Source: Cognatundibacterium jejuense
GTDB taxonomy: Bacteria; Pseudomonadota; Gammaproteobacteria; Burkholderiales; Burkholderiaceae_D
NCBI RefSeq assembly: GCF_014284255.1
Contig: NZ_JACOFV010000012.1
Location: 100,400 to 164,399, forward strand
Direction: 5' to 3'
Length of the DNA stretch: 64,000 bases
The translations under genes were made by a program, and so were the position numbers. Below, piece after piece: positions 9,858 to 20,353 of this stretch. Positions within the stretch are counted from its first letter, which is position 1. Every line of letters begins with the position of its first letter. The notes beneath the pieces are model-generated. The model did not search any database and was not told the origin of the DNA. It worked only from the letters and a program-made list of their open reading frames with translations.

Positions 9858-10366
9858 TAGCGGTGCTTCCCAAACATACCAGTTTTTTCACGCGAGAAAA
9901 ACAGAAACAGCAAAGTACAAGTCATCAATACAAATCCTATCATCGCCCAGGCAGGCAGAGATAAGCCCAGCGTAGGTGGGTAAGGAATCTCACACAAGCC
10001 ATCAGCGCGGAACAAAGTCGGCCACCAGTTGGCTAGAAATATTTTATTTAGACCAGTTTCCAAAGGATCAATACCGCATGAAAATCCCGGGTTTGCTAAA
10101 ACGTATAAATGTTTTGCCGCAATACCAATACCGGTGAACCCGGATGCTGTCGCTAAACCAATGCTGATGCGGCGTGTGCCACGTGGCATTGCTGCACCAA
10201 TCAGGCAAAAGATCGCAATCGCAATAAAAGCATAACGTTGCAAAACGCACAGCGGACAAGGCAACATGTGCTCGACGATTTGTAAATAGAGTGCAGCACC
10301 GATCAAACCAATGCAGAATGCGGCAATGCCAAGTAATACGGGTTTCGAAGAACGCATGAATTTCAT
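9857..10366 (-). CDS. dsbB: Disulfide bond formation protein B
   Basis: DsbB is an inner-membrane quinone reductase that reoxidises periplasmic DsbA. The 169-residue protein has four transmembrane helices. The first cysteine pair is CPLC at residues 37-40 (CPLCVLQRY) and the second pair lies in the second periplasmic loop (FSCGIDP and LCEIPYP). It is inserted between prfA and prmC, overlapping prmC by one base. A second Met three codons in is an alternative start. Confidence 0.95.
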   Translation of the reverse strand: MKFMRSSKPVLLGIAAFCIGLIGAALYLQIVEHMLPCPLCVLQRYAFIAIAIFCLIGAAMPRGTRRISIGLATASGFTGIGIAAKHLYVLANPGFSCGIDPLETGLNKIFLANWWPTLFRADGLCEIPYPPTLGLSLPAWAMIGFVLMTCTLLFLFFSREKTGMFGKHR

Positions 10367-10467
10367 CCGGAAAATGAGAGCGGTTGCCAGCTTACACGGT
10401 TTTAATCGCTGATGCGCAAAAGCTGTGTCGACAAACTGGCGTAAATCATAATTACTACTTGGACGAC

Positions 10468-11547
10468 TTAATCGTCGCCAAGTTCCGCCAATAATTCGGC
10501 TTGATGTTCGGCGATCAGCGCATTGCTGAGTTCCGTCAGATCGCCATCCATAATAAAGTCGAGTTTATATAAAGTCAGATTGATACGGTGATCCGTCATC
10601 CGGCCTTGGGGATAGTTGTAAGTACGTATGCGTTCACTACGGTCGCCAGAGCCGATCAGACTCTTACGGGTCGCTGCTTCTTTGGCTTGTTTTTCGCGTA
10701 ACTGACCGTCCATGATGCGGGTTGCTAACACGCGCATTGCCTGGGCTTTATTCTGATGCTGGCTACGACCATCTTGGCACTCGACCACGATTCCGGTCGG
10801 GATGTGGGTCAGACGCACTGCAGAATCGGTTTTATTAATATGCTGTCCACCAGCACCGCTGGCACGGAACGTATCAATACGCAAATCAGCGTTATTGATC
10901 ACTACGTCGGCCAGTTCATCCGCTTCTGGCATCACCGCTACGGTACACGCTGAAGTATGAATGCGGCCTTGGGTTTCTGTTGCTGGCACGCGTTGTACGC
11001 GGTGACCACCGGATTCAAATTTCAGCTTGGAATAGGCACCCAGCCCGGCAATACGGACGATGACCTCTTTATAGCCGCCTAATTCGGAAGCGGATTCAGA
11101 CATCATCTCCACCTGCCAGCGATTCCGTTCAGCAAATCGGGTGTACATACGCAATAAGTCGCCGGCAAATAATGCTGCTTCGTCACCGCCAGTACCGGCG
11201 CGAATTTCCAGCAAAATATTACGTTCGTCGTTGGGATCTTTCGGCAATAACATTTTTTGCAAATCCGCTTCCAGATTTTGCATATTGACTTTTGCTGTTT
11301 CGATTTCGTCCTGAGCAAAGGCTTTCATTTCAGGATCATTCAACATTTCTTGCGCTTCATCGATATCGGCTTGCGCTTGCTGGAAATTTTTATACAGCGC
11401 GACCAAAGGATCTAATTCCGCATGCTCACGGTTGAGTTTGCGGTAATTGTCCATGTCGTTGGTGGCCCCTTCTTGCATCAGCAAATGACCGACTTCGTCG
11501 AGGCGTTCAGCTAGTTGATCTAGCTTGGAAAGCATTGATGGTTTCAT
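10468..11547 (-). CDS. prfA: Peptide chain release factor 1
   Basis: RF1 reads UAA and UAG stop codons and triggers peptide release. The protein has the PxT anticodon-like tripeptide ([10 protein letters not shown]) and the catalytic GGQ ([15 protein letters not shown]), and a length of 359 residues, normal for RF1. The chosen start (MKPSMLSKL) matches the conserved RF1 N-terminus; the frame stays open 13 codons upstream. It follows hemA by 90 bp, the classical hemA-prfA arrangement. Confidence 0.96.
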   Translation of the reverse strand: MKPSMLSKLDQLAERLDEVGHLLMQEGATNDMDNYRKLNREHAELDPLVALYKNFQQAQADIDEAQEMLNDPEMKAFAQDEIETAKVNMQNLEADLQKMLLPKDPNDERNILLEIRAGTGGDEAALFAGDLLRMYTRFAERNRWQVEMMSESASELGGYKEVIVRIAGLGAYSKLKFESGGHRVQRVPATETQGRIHTSACTVAVMPEADELADVVINNADLRIDTFRASGAGGQHINKTDSAVRLTHIPTGIVVECQDGRSQHQNKAQAMRVLATRIMDGQLREKQAKEAATRKSLIGSGDRSERIRTYNYPQGRMTDHRINLTLYKLDFIMDGDLTELSNALIAEHQAELLAELGDD

Positions 11548-11637
11548 ACTTGAATTGAGTGAAAGTAGAGGAGGGCATGTGCCCAAAAGCGTGCGTACTG
11601 TTCGTACAATCGCAGAACGCTGGAAAGACCGGCGTCG

Positions 11638-12924
11638 CTAACGTTTAGTGCGGAATAATTGTGGGAGTAAGCTTGCCAGACGCGCACGTTCGTCGCCGCT
11701 GGCCTGATGCAAGGCCTGTTGTGGGCCATGCAAGAATTTTGCAGTAATACCTTTAGACAAGGCTTCCAATACGGCATCGATATCGTCGCCGCGTGCCAGC
11801 ATTTTGCGGGCGCGGTCGAGTTCCATCATGCGGACTTGTTCACTGCTTTCGTGCAAGTCCTGAATCACAGGAACGATGGCGCGGCCATCAATCCAGTGCA
11901 TAAATGATTGCACGCGGGTTTCAATAATCGCTTCGGCTTGTGCAACTGCTGCCTGACGATTTTCTATACCAGACTGAACTACGGTGCCAAGATCATCGAC
12001 GGTATACAAAAACACGTCATCAAGCTTGGCCACTTCTGGCTCGATATCGCGTGGAACTGCCAGATCGACCATAAACACAGGGCGGTGTTTGCGCGCTTTG
12101 ACTACGCGCTCTACCAGGCCTAAACCAATGATAGGCAGGGAGGACGCGGTACATGAAACGATAATGTCAAATTGAGCCAATTGCTGTGGTAAATCGGCAA
12201 GTCGTATCGCTTTGGCATTAAAACGATGAGCGAGTGCTTCACCACGCTCCAACGTCCGGTTGGCGATGGTGATTGATTTAGGATTTTGCGCGGCAAAGTG
12301 CGTTGCACAAAGTTCTATCATTTCACCCGCACCGATAAACAAAACATGCTGGTCAGCAATTTTGTCAAAAATACGTTGTGAAAGTCGCACTGCAGCGGCT
12401 GCCATAGAAACGCTATGCGCACCGATTTCTGTGGTACTGCGTACCTCTTTGGCAACGGCAAACGTGCGTTGGAACATTTGATGCAGATATGTGCCAAGAC
12501 CACCAGCCGCTTCAGCCTGTCTTACGGCATCTTTCATCTGACCGAGAATTTGCGGTTCACCCAATACCATCGAATCCAGACCGGACGCGACGCGGAACGC
12601 ATGTCTTACGGCATTGTCTTGTGGCAGGGTGTACAGATGTGGCCGTAAATCGGCGTAAGGCAAGTGGTGATAGTCAGCCAGAAAGTGTGCGGTAGCATCG
12701 ATAGGATTCGCTGCCGGACACGCTGCGTACAATTCTGTGCGATTGCACGTAGACAAAATGGCAGCTTCTGTCACGCTATTGCGTTGTGCCGTTGCAGCAT
12801 TGTTACCAAACCACGCACGCGCAGCCGCCACCGCATGAGCGATTTGCTCCGGCGAGAAGGCGACTTTTTCCCGCAATGAGAGCGGTGCAGTCGTATGGTT
12901 GAGTCCAACAGCAGTTAGTTGCAT
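11638..12924 (-). CDS. hemA: Glutamyl-tRNA reductase
   Basis: HemA reduces glutamyl-tRNA(Glu) with NADPH to glutamate-1-semialdehyde, the first committed step of C5-pathway tetrapyrrole synthesis. The 428-residue protein has the N-terminal catalytic motif STCNRTELY with nucleophile Cys60, the NADPH domain ([17 protein letters not shown]) and the C-terminal dimerisation region. Its product feeds haem supply, fitting the haem-copper oxidase operon nearby, although the two lie on opposite strands. Confidence 0.96.
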   Translation of the reverse strand: MQLTAVGLNHTTAPLSLREKVAFSPEQIAHAVAAARAWFGNNAATAQRNSVTEAAILSTCNRTELYAACPAANPIDATAHFLADYHHLPYADLRPHLYTLPQDNAVRHAFRVASGLDSMVLGEPQILGQMKDAVRQAEAAGGLGTYLHQMFQRTFAVAKEVRSTTEIGAHSVSMAAAAVRLSQRIFDKIADQHVLFIGAGEMIELCATHFAAQNPKSITIANRTLERGEALAHRFNAKAIRLADLPQQLAQFDIIVSCTASSLPIIGLGLVERVVKARKHRPVFMVDLAVPRDIEPEVAKLDDVFLYTVDDLGTVVQSGIENRQAAVAQAEAIIETRVQSFMHWIDGRAIVPVIQDLHESSEQVRMMELDRARKMLARGDDIDAVLEALSKGITAKFLHGPQQALHQASGDERARLASLLPQLFRTKR

Positions 12925-13013
12925 GCCAAAGTGTGCGTGGGATTAAGTCGTCATTATAGCGCGTAGCGGACAATATTTTTTGTGTCCGCCACTTTGATCT
13001 CTCTTGATCTATC

Positions 13014-15407
13014 TCAAACTAAGCTAGCGGGGAAACGCAGGTTGAACGTCGATCCCTCATTCGGAGCACTGGTAAAGTCGATTTTGGCGTGGTGACGGTC
13101 CAAAACCGCTTTCACAAACACCATGCCAAGGCCAACGCCGTCGTTCTTAGGCTGCTCGTTGGTTTTAAAGCGTTGAAAGCGTTGAAACAGCTTATTTTGC
13201 TCGGCACGTGGAATCCCATAACCTTGATCGATGATACTGCAAACGATTACAGCATCGGCTAAATGTTGCTCCAAGGATAACCTGCAAGTAATTGTGGTAT
13301 CGCGCGGGCTGTATTTGATTGCGTTTGACAACAAATTGGTCAAAACTCGTGTGACCAGAGAGCGGTCAATCCGCGCCGGAAATTCAGCGTCAGGAATATC
13401 GGTTTTGATACGGATATTTTTGCTTTTTGCTAAAGACCACATTTCTTCTGTGGCATCCATCAGTACGTTTTGGAAATCGACCTCATCAAAGCGATAGTCT
13501 TGCGATTCGGCTCGTGCTAACTGGACAAAATTATCAGCCAGACCCAAAGTAATGCGTGACGCCTTTTCGATTCGTGCCATGAACTCGTCGGCTGGTAATG
13601 CGGTTGCTGTTTCTTTTTGCATTTCCAATAATGCAAGAATCGACGCTTGTGGTGCCCGCATGTCGTGAGAAATGAAATGCAAGGTCTCATCACGGCTACG
13701 TTCCGCAGCGCGGATTGCGGTGATGTTGATGATGCTGACGATCCAACCTACGAGGACTTTATCCGCGTTGTAACACGGTGCGCTTTTGATTAAAACGTCT
13801 TGCAATTTGGGGTCGCGAACTTCTATCCCCAGTTTCATGTTTGCTGTATGTTTCAGATCGAGAATGTCCCACCAGCTAAAGCTCGTCTGATCATTCGCTT
13901 GCGGGGGCGACATCTGAGCAAATAAATACGGCAATAAGGCGTCATTCACTTTAGGCATGCCGAGACCGGCAAAGTAAGCGCGTGCCGCCTGATTGGAGAG
14001 CAACACATTGCCATCGGTGGTCGTGACTAGCGTCGCATCTGGCAAACTGGCCAGGCTGTCACTAATAAATTGGCGCAGATCGCGTACCCGGTTTGCCGCC
14101 ATGCGCATGGCATTTATACTGTTTTCTAACGTGTCGGTAAGAGCGACATCCTGTTTTTGTTCATCTTCGACAAATTCTGGCAGTAAGTGCGGTTCTTTTT
14201 CCAGCAAGCTAAATTCTTCACCCAGATATTGAATGGCGGCTTCGAGTCTGCGCCAGCTCCAGATCGGGTAGGCGATTAGCAAAGATACCAATGCTGACGA
14301 GGATGGCAACCATACTCCGAGATAACGCATGAATAAAAGGCTGCCGGTAATTGCAAGCAAAAACAGCATGCCTGTGGTGATCAGTGCTTTTCTTGGTGAA
14401 AGCATTTGATACGCCATTAAGGCGAGGCTCAGTATGGCCACATTGTACAAGGCGACTTGCCATAGCAGTGCAAAGCGAATGCTACGTTCATCGAGCAAAC
14501 TGGCAAGAATATTCGCATTGATTTCTACGCCTGGAATGCTGCCTTCAGTATCGGAAACTGGAGTGGGAAAAGAATCCGCCATTCCCACCGCGGTAGTTCC
14601 GACCAGAACATATTTTCCTTTGAAATAATCAGCAGGGACTTCGCCGCGTAAGACCGAGACATAAGGGATCGTTCGAAAATGCCCTTTATCGCCATAAAAC
14701 GGAATGTGCATCTGATAATCACGTTGCCAGGTACCGGGCTGGGGAGTGTTATGCAACCCTGCTGGACGACGTTCACCAGGGAGATATTTCTCTGTCCCCG
14801 CGGCAGAGTTTTGCCCAACGTCTTTGAGCGCCAGCGCAAAATGCGGCCACCATTCACCCTTGATTCCTTCGCGCAAAAAGACACTACGGAGTACACCATC
14901 TGGATCAAGTTCAATACTATTATGACCAATTTGTCGCGCAGAAGAAGCTAACAAAGGTAATGGCAAAGTCGCTGCTAAACCTTTGCCAGCACTTGCGGAA
15001 ACTACCGGCAAAACGACGCGGTTACTTTGCGCTATGGCGTTCGCCAATGCCTGATCACCACTTGGGCTACCATCGGGATTATTGCCCTCTTCTTCCGGTA
15101 GTACCATGTCCAGGCCGATAGCCAGAGGCTGGGCGGCATTGATTTTGTTGAGCAATTCAGCATGGCGTTGTCTCGGCCACGGCCATTTCCCCAATTCGCT
15201 AAGGCTAAAGTCATCAATGGCAACAATCAGGATGTCGTCGCGCGCTTCATGCGAATTAATCTGCATAAAATGGTCGTACAGCACCATATTGAACCGACTC
15301 AGAACATTGGAAAAACTCAGTGCGGCCGTTAATGCCATTAATAAGCAACTAAGTATCAGCCACTCGCGAAAAGCAATATGTTTAACCTGTAGCGGTGCGT
15401 TCGCCAT
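13014..15407 (-). CDS. CHASE2 domain sensor histidine kinase
   Basis: A 797-residue hybrid of sensor and kinase parts. One N-terminal helix (about 13-33) precedes an extracytoplasmic CHASE2 domain (about 40-300, with DDILIVAIDDFSL and KYVLVGTTAVGMAD). Three transmembrane segments lie at about 312-384, then a PAS-like region (450-560), a HisKA domain with His581 (HFISHDMRAP) and a HATPase domain (NLLSNAIKYSP, DQGYGIP, GVGLGMVF). The ligand is unknown. It starts 11 bp after the LysM-FecR gene and is probably co-transcribed with that and the OmpR-type regulator. Confidence 0.92.
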   Translation of the reverse strand: MANAPLQVKHIAFREWLILSCLLMALTAALSFSNVLSRFNMVLYDHFMQINSHEARDDILIVAIDDFSLSELGKWPWPRQRHAELLNKINAAQPLAIGLDMVLPEEEGNNPDGSPSGDQALANAIAQSNRVVLPVVSASAGKGLAATLPLPLLASSARQIGHNSIELDPDGVLRSVFLREGIKGEWWPHFALALKDVGQNSAAGTEKYLPGERRPAGLHNTPQPGTWQRDYQMHIPFYGDKGHFRTIPYVSVLRGEVPADYFKGKYVLVGTTAVGMADSFPTPVSDTEGSIPGVEINANILASLLDERSIRFALLWQVALYNVAILSLALMAYQMLSPRKALITTGMLFLLAITGSLLFMRYLGVWLPSSSALVSLLIAYPIWSWRRLEAAIQYLGEEFSLLEKEPHLLPEFVEDEQKQDVALTDTLENSINAMRMAANRVRDLRQFISDSLASLPDATLVTTTDGNVLLSNQAARAYFAGLGMPKVNDALLPYLFAQMSPPQANDQTSFSWWDILDLKHTANMKLGIEVRDPKLQDVLIKSAPCYNADKVLVGWIVSIINITAIRAAERSRDETLHFISHDMRAPQASILALLEMQKETATALPADEFMARIEKASRITLGLADNFVQLARAESQDYRFDEVDFQNVLMDATEEMWSLAKSKNIRIKTDIPDAEFPARIDRSLVTRVLTNLLSNAIKYSPRDTTITCRLSLEQHLADAVIVCSIIDQGYGIPRAEQNKLFQRFQRFKTNEQPKNDGVGLGMVFVKAVLDRHHAKIDFTSAPNEGSTFNLRFPASLV

Positions 15408-15417
15408 TATTTACCAA

Positions 15418-17121
15418 TCAAAAGCCAGTTCCCAGTGTTCCACCGCCAGTAGAAATCGCATTACCATCGCTATCGACCCAACGCGCTTTGATGGTGATTT
15501 TTTGGGTAGAAGAAAATGCCCCGACGTAGCCATCCGGATCGGTCGCTTGAACGCGAATGTAGTATTGTCCGGCATCAGGTCGCTGAATTTTCAATTCAGC
15601 AGCACTGGTGTCACGTGCCAGGTATATGGTTTTGAACTCAGGATCTTTGGCAATCTGAATCAGGAATTTTTGGCCTGGTTCTGCCGCCCAATTGAAGGAA
15701 ATCTCTTTTCCTTCTGAATCTGCAAATGCGGCGCCAGTTTGTGCTGGCAGGCGGCTGAATGCTTGTGGATCACTGAACGGCCCCTGATTTGACTTGCCAT
15801 CTTTTTGGATGACAACAGTGGCAATACGCCAAAAATAGTTTCCTACTTTGATGGCATCACTGCTGAACTGCACGTCTTTTAAATTGCTTTGATCAAGTAC
15901 GATGTCTTTGAACTGATCATCATTGGCGACTTGCAAGTGATAAGACTCAGCGTTACTGGCTTCGGTCCAGACAAAGTCAGTTTTATCGCTACGGATTTTG
16001 TTTTTTGGCTGTACGGTAAATGGTGGTTCCGGACGCGCTTTTAGCGTAAATGCTTGTGTCAGCGGAATGCCTTCCAAACCGTATTGGTCTATCGCAGCAA
16101 TGCGAACATAGTAAGCGCCATCTGCGACACCATCGAACTTAAAGCGAGTGTCTTTGAACGTGTTCTCCGTCAACACATCCAGTGCTTGCGCATCTCTGGA
16201 TACTTGTACATGGTAGCCAGTTGCTGCTTCCGATTTATCAATCAGAAATTGGATAGTAGGGCGGACTTGCAGTAAGTATTGCTCGCTAAGTTTTGGCGCA
16301 GGTAGCAAATCGACGGCTTTACCCACAATGCTGGCGCTGATGATATTGCCTTTACCCGCTGGTAAAATGATACCAGTCGATTTCTTCAATGCAGGATTGT
16401 TGACGGCAACCCCACCTTCCAGCACTTCATTGGCTGTACCAGCTGCGGTCACACCAACGCGGAAATGGGTTCCCCGTACGCCTGCTACCGCCAGCGGTGA
16501 GCGCACTTCAAAACGGCCTTTGTTGGACAGCAAGCTAGAGACATGTGATTCAACTTTGCCTTCAAGTAATGAAATTTCAGTTCTTGGGCTTGCTGTATAT
16601 TTGGTCTTACGTAATTTGGCGAAGCTGATCTGACTATTCGATGGTATAGAAACGCGTGAATTGTCTGGGAATGACAACGTGATAAAACCATTTTTACCGG
16701 TAAAAATTTGCGTACCTTCCTTCACCACCGTACCAATCGCTAATGGTGTATCGGCCCCGTTGACGGGCTTGTAGGTCGGGTTGCCAGCAAGTGCCAGCAC
16801 CTTTGCTTCACTCTCTTCTTCCGGCAGTAGTTCTAAGGGGATCAATATTGCTGTGCCTATGGGGATGGCGCGGTCATCTGCGATGTGATTGCGCTTACCG
16901 AGTATTGTCCAGTTAGGTGCTTTATCGGTGAATCGCTTAGCAATACTGGATAAAGTGTCGCCTTGCTGCGCGAAATACGTCATATCGGGTGGTGTGGCAA
17001 GCACACTGCCAGGTTCGCCACGCGGCGTCTGCGCAAAACTTAGTGGGGAAAATGAGAGACAAATTGCTGCCAGTAAGCTGGTCTGACATTGTCGCAGGAG
17101 TGTTGTTCTCGAAATGCTCAT
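15418..17121 (-). CDS. Secreted LysM and FecR domain protein with fibronectin-like repeats
   Basis: A 567-residue exported protein. After a Sec signal peptide (cleavage near SFAQT, residue 31) come a LysM domain (about 50-98, TYFAQQGDTLSSIAKRF), a FecR-type domain (about 140-225, FPDNSRVSIPSNSQISF through VAGVRGTHFRVG) and a C-terminal half of three or four fibronectin-III-like repeats (YHVQVSRD, YHLQVANDDQF, FLIQIAKDPEF). LysM suggests peptidoglycan binding. It lies between a response regulator and a CHASE2 kinase, so it may act as a periplasmic ligand sensor or scaffold; this is inference. Confidence 0.88.
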   Translation of the reverse strand: MSISRTTLLRQCQTSLLAAICLSFSPLSFAQTPRGEPGSVLATPPDMTYFAQQGDTLSSIAKRFTDKAPNWTILGKRNHIADDRAIPIGTAILIPLELLPEEESEAKVLALAGNPTYKPVNGADTPLAIGTVVKEGTQIFTGKNGFITLSFPDNSRVSIPSNSQISFAKLRKTKYTASPRTEISLLEGKVESHVSSLLSNKGRFEVRSPLAVAGVRGTHFRVGVTAAGTANEVLEGGVAVNNPALKKSTGIILPAGKGNIISASIVGKAVDLLPAPKLSEQYLLQVRPTIQFLIDKSEAATGYHVQVSRDAQALDVLTENTFKDTRFKFDGVADGAYYVRIAAIDQYGLEGIPLTQAFTLKARPEPPFTVQPKNKIRSDKTDFVWTEASNAESYHLQVANDDQFKDIVLDQSNLKDVQFSSDAIKVGNYFWRIATVVIQKDGKSNQGPFSDPQAFSRLPAQTGAAFADSEGKEISFNWAAEPGQKFLIQIAKDPEFKTIYLARDTSAAELKIQRPDAGQYYIRVQATDPDGYVGAFSSTQKITIKARWVDSDGNAISTGGGTLGTGF

Positions 17122-17148
17122 GCGCGAAAATCCTAAAGTTGAAATGCA

Positions 17149-17175
17149 ATCCGGGTCAGATTTACTGACCCGGAT
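17149..17175 (-). promoter_or_regulatory. Perfect 11-bp hairpin between regulator and FecR genes
   Basis: ATCCGGGTCAG and CTGACCCGGAT form a perfect stem with a 5-nt loop, 3 bp after the response-regulator stop and 27 bp before the FecR gene start. No U-tract follows, so it is not a canonical terminator. It may be an attenuator or an mRNA-processing/stabilising hairpin that sets relative expression within the operon. Confidence 0.6.
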
Positions 17176-17178
17176 AAT

Positions 17179-17871
17179 TTATTCTGGAGTGACTTGTTCT
17201 AGTCGGTAGCCATAGCTATAAACAGGAGCGAGACGATAACCATTTTCTGGTCTCAATTCCAGTTTGCTACGTACCCGTGAGATGTGGGTGTCCATGGTTC
17301 TGGATGGGATATCGACATCACGCGACCAGACCGCTTCCAGAATGTAAGCACGTGACAGTGGGCGGCCAAGATTGCGGAACAGCAATAAGGCGAGGTCGAA
17401 TTCTTTCTGTGTCATTTCCACCGGCACATCATTGATACTGACGCGACCCGCGCGGGTTTCAAACTTATAGACACCAAATTGCAGGTGTTCAGATGCAGTT
17501 TGTGTTGGATATGCTCGGCGTAACAAAGCTTGTACGCGCGCCACCAGTTCACTACGACGAATAGGCTTGATCATGTAGTCGTCGGCACCAGCAGCCAGAC
17601 CGGCGACGATGTCGTCTTCTCCGGAGCGGCTGGTCATAAACAACACTGGTAGTGTCGGAGAGAGTTTTTCTCTGACCCAATGCAAAATTTCTGTGCCGTT
17701 CAGGTCAGGAACCTGCCAGTCCAGAATCAGCATGTCATAGCTTTCGCGGCGTAATTGGTGCAGCATTTCTTTGCCACTCAGGAACGGGTGGCAGGTATGA
17801 CCTGCTGCATTCAGAATGGTACAGACCAATTCCAGCAGGTTGTTGTCGTCGTCTAGTACAGCGATTCTCAT
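17179..17871 (-). CDS. OmpR/PhoB-family response regulator
   Basis: A 230-residue regulator. The receiver domain (1-120) has DDD at 7-9, phosphoacceptor Asp in LILDWQVPDLNG (about 55) and the KPIRRSELVARV segment. The C-terminal winged helix (about 130-225) has EMTQKEFDLALLLFRNLGRPLSR and SRTMDTHISRVRSKL, typical of OmpR DNA-binding domains. It is the first gene of the unit with the LysM-FecR protein and CHASE2 kinase, which it presumably partners. Confidence 0.92.
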   Translation of the reverse strand: MRIAVLDDDNNLLELVCTILNAAGHTCHPFLSGKEMLHQLRRESYDMLILDWQVPDLNGTEILHWVREKLSPTLPVLFMTSRSGEDDIVAGLAAGADDYMIKPIRRSELVARVQALLRRAYPTQTASEHLQFGVYKFETRAGRVSINDVPVEMTQKEFDLALLLFRNLGRPLSRAYILEAVWSRDVDIPSRTMDTHISRVRSKLELRPENGYRLAPVYSYGYRLEQVTPE

Positions 17872-18173
17872 GGGTAGCTACCGTTAATGTCCGGCAATTA
17901 AAATGTCATGCTTATCATTATATCGAAAGCAAGTGAAAAATTTGAAAATTGTGAAAATATGTGACCGATAAAATGTGTCTTAGCAACGATCAGTAGCGTT
18001 TCTATGATTCGCAAAAATGTAGTTGGTGGCTAGTACTTACTTGATTGCAGGTACCACAACATCAATAAAATTGCACAAAAACTTGGAATATTTAATTTTC
18101 AAAAATGAGGACAATATGCAACAAATTTGCCGCCAAATCATCACTTTTCAATTGATCTGACGGCATATTTCTT
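17872..18173. other. 302-bp intergenic region upstream of the regulator and downstream of minE
   Basis: AT-rich sequence with no supported gene. It must hold the minus-strand promoter of the response-regulator operon; I see no convincing -35/-10 pair and no U-tailed hairpin for the minE end. Confidence 0.5.
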
Positions 18174-18437
18174 TTAACTTCGCATTTCCAGGTCTGGCAA
18201 AACCACGTTGACATCCAGTACTTCGAGGTTACCTTGTTTGTCTAGGGAAACTTTAATGTCTTCCGCATTGACCTTGGTGTACTTGGAGATGACAGCGATC
18301 AATTCTTCACGCAATGCCGGTAAAAAATCGTAACCATCACGGCCTGTGCGTTCGCGTGCAATGATGATTTGCAAGCGTTCTTTCGCCATATTGGCGGTTT
18401 TAGGTTTACTGTTAAATAAAAAAGAAAGCAGAGCCAT
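18174..18437 (-). CDS. minE: Cell division topological specificity factor MinE
   Basis: MinE drives pole-to-pole oscillation of MinCD by stimulating MinD ATPase, placing the division site at mid-cell. The 87-residue protein has the N-terminal amphipathic and contact-helix region ([21 protein letters not shown]) and the C-terminal topological specificity domain. The preferred start MALLSFLF is 1 bp after the minD stop; a longer in-frame opening lies within minD. Confidence 0.96.
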   Translation of the reverse strand: MALLSFLFNSKPKTANMAKERLQIIIARERTGRDGYDFLPALREELIAVISKYTKVNAEDIKVSLDKQGNLEVLDVNVVLPDLEMRS

Positions 18438-18438
18438 T

Positions 18439-19254
18439 TTATTTACCTCCGAAAATGCGCTGCAGCAATCCCGGTTTTTCATAGTTAATGAAACGCAATG
18501 GGGTATCCTGGCCTAAGAAGCGTGATACCACGTCTTCGTAAGCATCGGAAACATCGCTACCCTTCATATGAATTGCAGGATTACCTTGGTTGGAAGCGTG
18601 CAATACTGCTTCTGATTCAGGAATAACACCAATTAATGGGATACGCAAGATTTCTTGCACGTCGGTATGCGATAACATTTCGCCCGCTTCTACGCGTTTG
18701 GGAGAGTAACGGGTGATTAATAAGTGTTCTTTAACAGGCTCGCCACCAGCTTGTGCACGTTTGGATTTGGCCTGGATAATGCCAAGGATACGGTCAGAAT
18801 CGCGCACCGATGATACTTCTGGGTTGGTGACAACGATGGCTTCGTCGGCGAACGTGAGCGCCATGACTGCACCACGCTCGATACCTGCCGGAGAGTCACA
18901 GACGATGTATTCAAAATCCATCTTGATCAGATCATTGAGAACTTTTTCTACGCCTTCTTCAGTCAACGCGTCTTTATCACGGGTTTGCGAGGCAGGCAGG
19001 ATGAATAAGTTGTCGCAATGCTTGTCTTTGATTAGTGCCTGGTTCAGTGTCGCTTCGCCACTGATGACATTGACCAGGTCATAGACCACGCGGCGTTCGC
19101 AACCCATGATCAGATCAAGGTTACGCAGACCAACGTCAAAATCCAATACGGCAGTCTTGTGTCCACGCATAGCGAGGCCAGAAGCAAAGCTTGCACTGGA
19201 AGTCGTTTTTCCAACTCCGCCCTTGCCGGATGTTACAACGATGATTCTTGCCAC
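18439..19254 (-). CDS. minD: Septum site-determining protein MinD
   Basis: MinD is a membrane-associated ParA-like ATPase that recruits MinC to the membrane. The 271-residue protein has the deviant Walker A motif [10 protein letters not shown] (9-18), the switch regions [11 protein letters not shown] and [11 protein letters not shown], and a C-terminal amphipathic membrane-targeting helix ([10 protein letters not shown]). It sits between minC and minE in the normal order. Confidence 0.97.
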   Translation of the reverse strand: MARIIVVTSGKGGVGKTTSSASFASGLAMRGHKTAVLDFDVGLRNLDLIMGCERRVVYDLVNVISGEATLNQALIKDKHCDNLFILPASQTRDKDALTEEGVEKVLNDLIKMDFEYIVCDSPAGIERGAVMALTFADEAIVVTNPEVSSVRDSDRILGIIQAKSKRAQAGGEPVKEHLLITRYSPKRVEAGEMLSHTDVQEILRIPLIGVIPESEAVLHASNQGNPAIHMKGSDVSDAYEDVVSRFLGQDTPLRFINYEKPGLLQRIFGGK

Positions 19255-19319
19255 AAAAAACTCCTTTTTCTATCCGAAATAACTGCAATCATTTGCTTCA
19301 TTTATTTGTTTAAAGGGCG

Positions 19320-20075
19320 TCAGCCGACTAATTTTACTGATGATACTTCAATACTATCCCCATTGAGCTTCACTTGTACTGGATGATTTGCTTGCAATGG
19401 TGGAAAACCGTTTTCAAATGTTCTGTAAATTCCTGCGATGGATACCAATTCAGGCTCCATAGTCAGGGCAAAAATACGTGCTTCGGTGTTGCCAGTGGCG
19501 CCCGCCAGCGCGCGACCGCGCAAAGGTGCATAAATGTGTATGCTGCCATCAGCGATCACTTCAGCACCATTATTGACGGACGCGGTAATAATCAAGTCCG
19601 CACCACGCGCATAGATCCGTTGTCCGGCGCGTACTGGCGTATCAATCACCATCGCTGGGTTATTGCGAACAATGATCTGCGGTTCGACAGGCGCCGTTGC
19701 TGGCACTTCCACGACTACGGGCGCAGGTGCCGTTGCTTGTTCGGTTTCTAATCTTGGTTTGCTGACGACATCAATGCTCAGACCATGTGACCGTATGGTG
19801 TCGTAATCTTCTTCGCGTGCATTGCGGACCGCTACTGGATTTAAGCCATGGGCTTTAAATAAAGGAATTAAGGCATTCCAATCGACCTCAGCATCGGCGA
19901 TCGCTTCGACATCAATCACGGCAAACTCATCGTCAAAAAAATCTGGTGAGCCCGCAGTCATTTCTTGCAGTGCTGCCTCGAGCACGGAGGTGGACGCATC
20001 GTGCAACAAAATTGCGACAGCGACAACGGTGGAAATCTTTATTTCTATAGGCTTGCGCGTCAGACTGTTTTGCAT
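19320..20075 (-). CDS. minC: Septum site-determining protein MinC
   Basis: MinC inhibits FtsZ polymerisation away from mid-cell. The 251-residue protein has the N-terminal FtsZ-inhibiting domain (1-105), a proline/valine/alanine-rich linker (about 115-140, TAPAPVVVEVPATAPVEP) and the C-terminal beta-helical MinD-binding domain (YARGADLIITASVNNGAEVIADGSI; GRALAGATGN). It is the first gene of the min operon, 65 bp before minD. Confidence 0.95.
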   Translation of the reverse strand: MQNSLTRKPIEIKISTVVAVAILLHDASTSVLEAALQEMTAGSPDFFDDEFAVIDVEAIADAEVDWNALIPLFKAHGLNPVAVRNAREEDYDTIRSHGLSIDVVSKPRLETEQATAPAPVVVEVPATAPVEPQIIVRNNPAMVIDTPVRAGQRIYARGADLIITASVNNGAEVIADGSIHIYAPLRGRALAGATGNTEARIFALTMEPELVSIAGIYRTFENGFPPLQANHPVQVKLNGDSIEVSSVKLVG

Positions 20076-20353
20076 AGGTCCAAGGGAAAAGAGGAAAAAC
20101 TGTCACTTGCACATACTGCATCTCCGTGGATTTTATTGCCACAGAGAAGCAAAATGCTCGTACGAACTTGTAAGTTCGCCCTAAAAGGAGCCATCCTACC
20201 AATTGATGAGCAGGATTGCAAAAATATGCCTGTTTTGTTGGAAACAGCACAGCAAATTCACCTTTATGCGCTCTTATAATGAAATAAATATTTCTTTTTT
20301 ATTAATTTAACAGATTCTTGCGTCGATAGGTGCACACATTTTCGTTATTTCTT

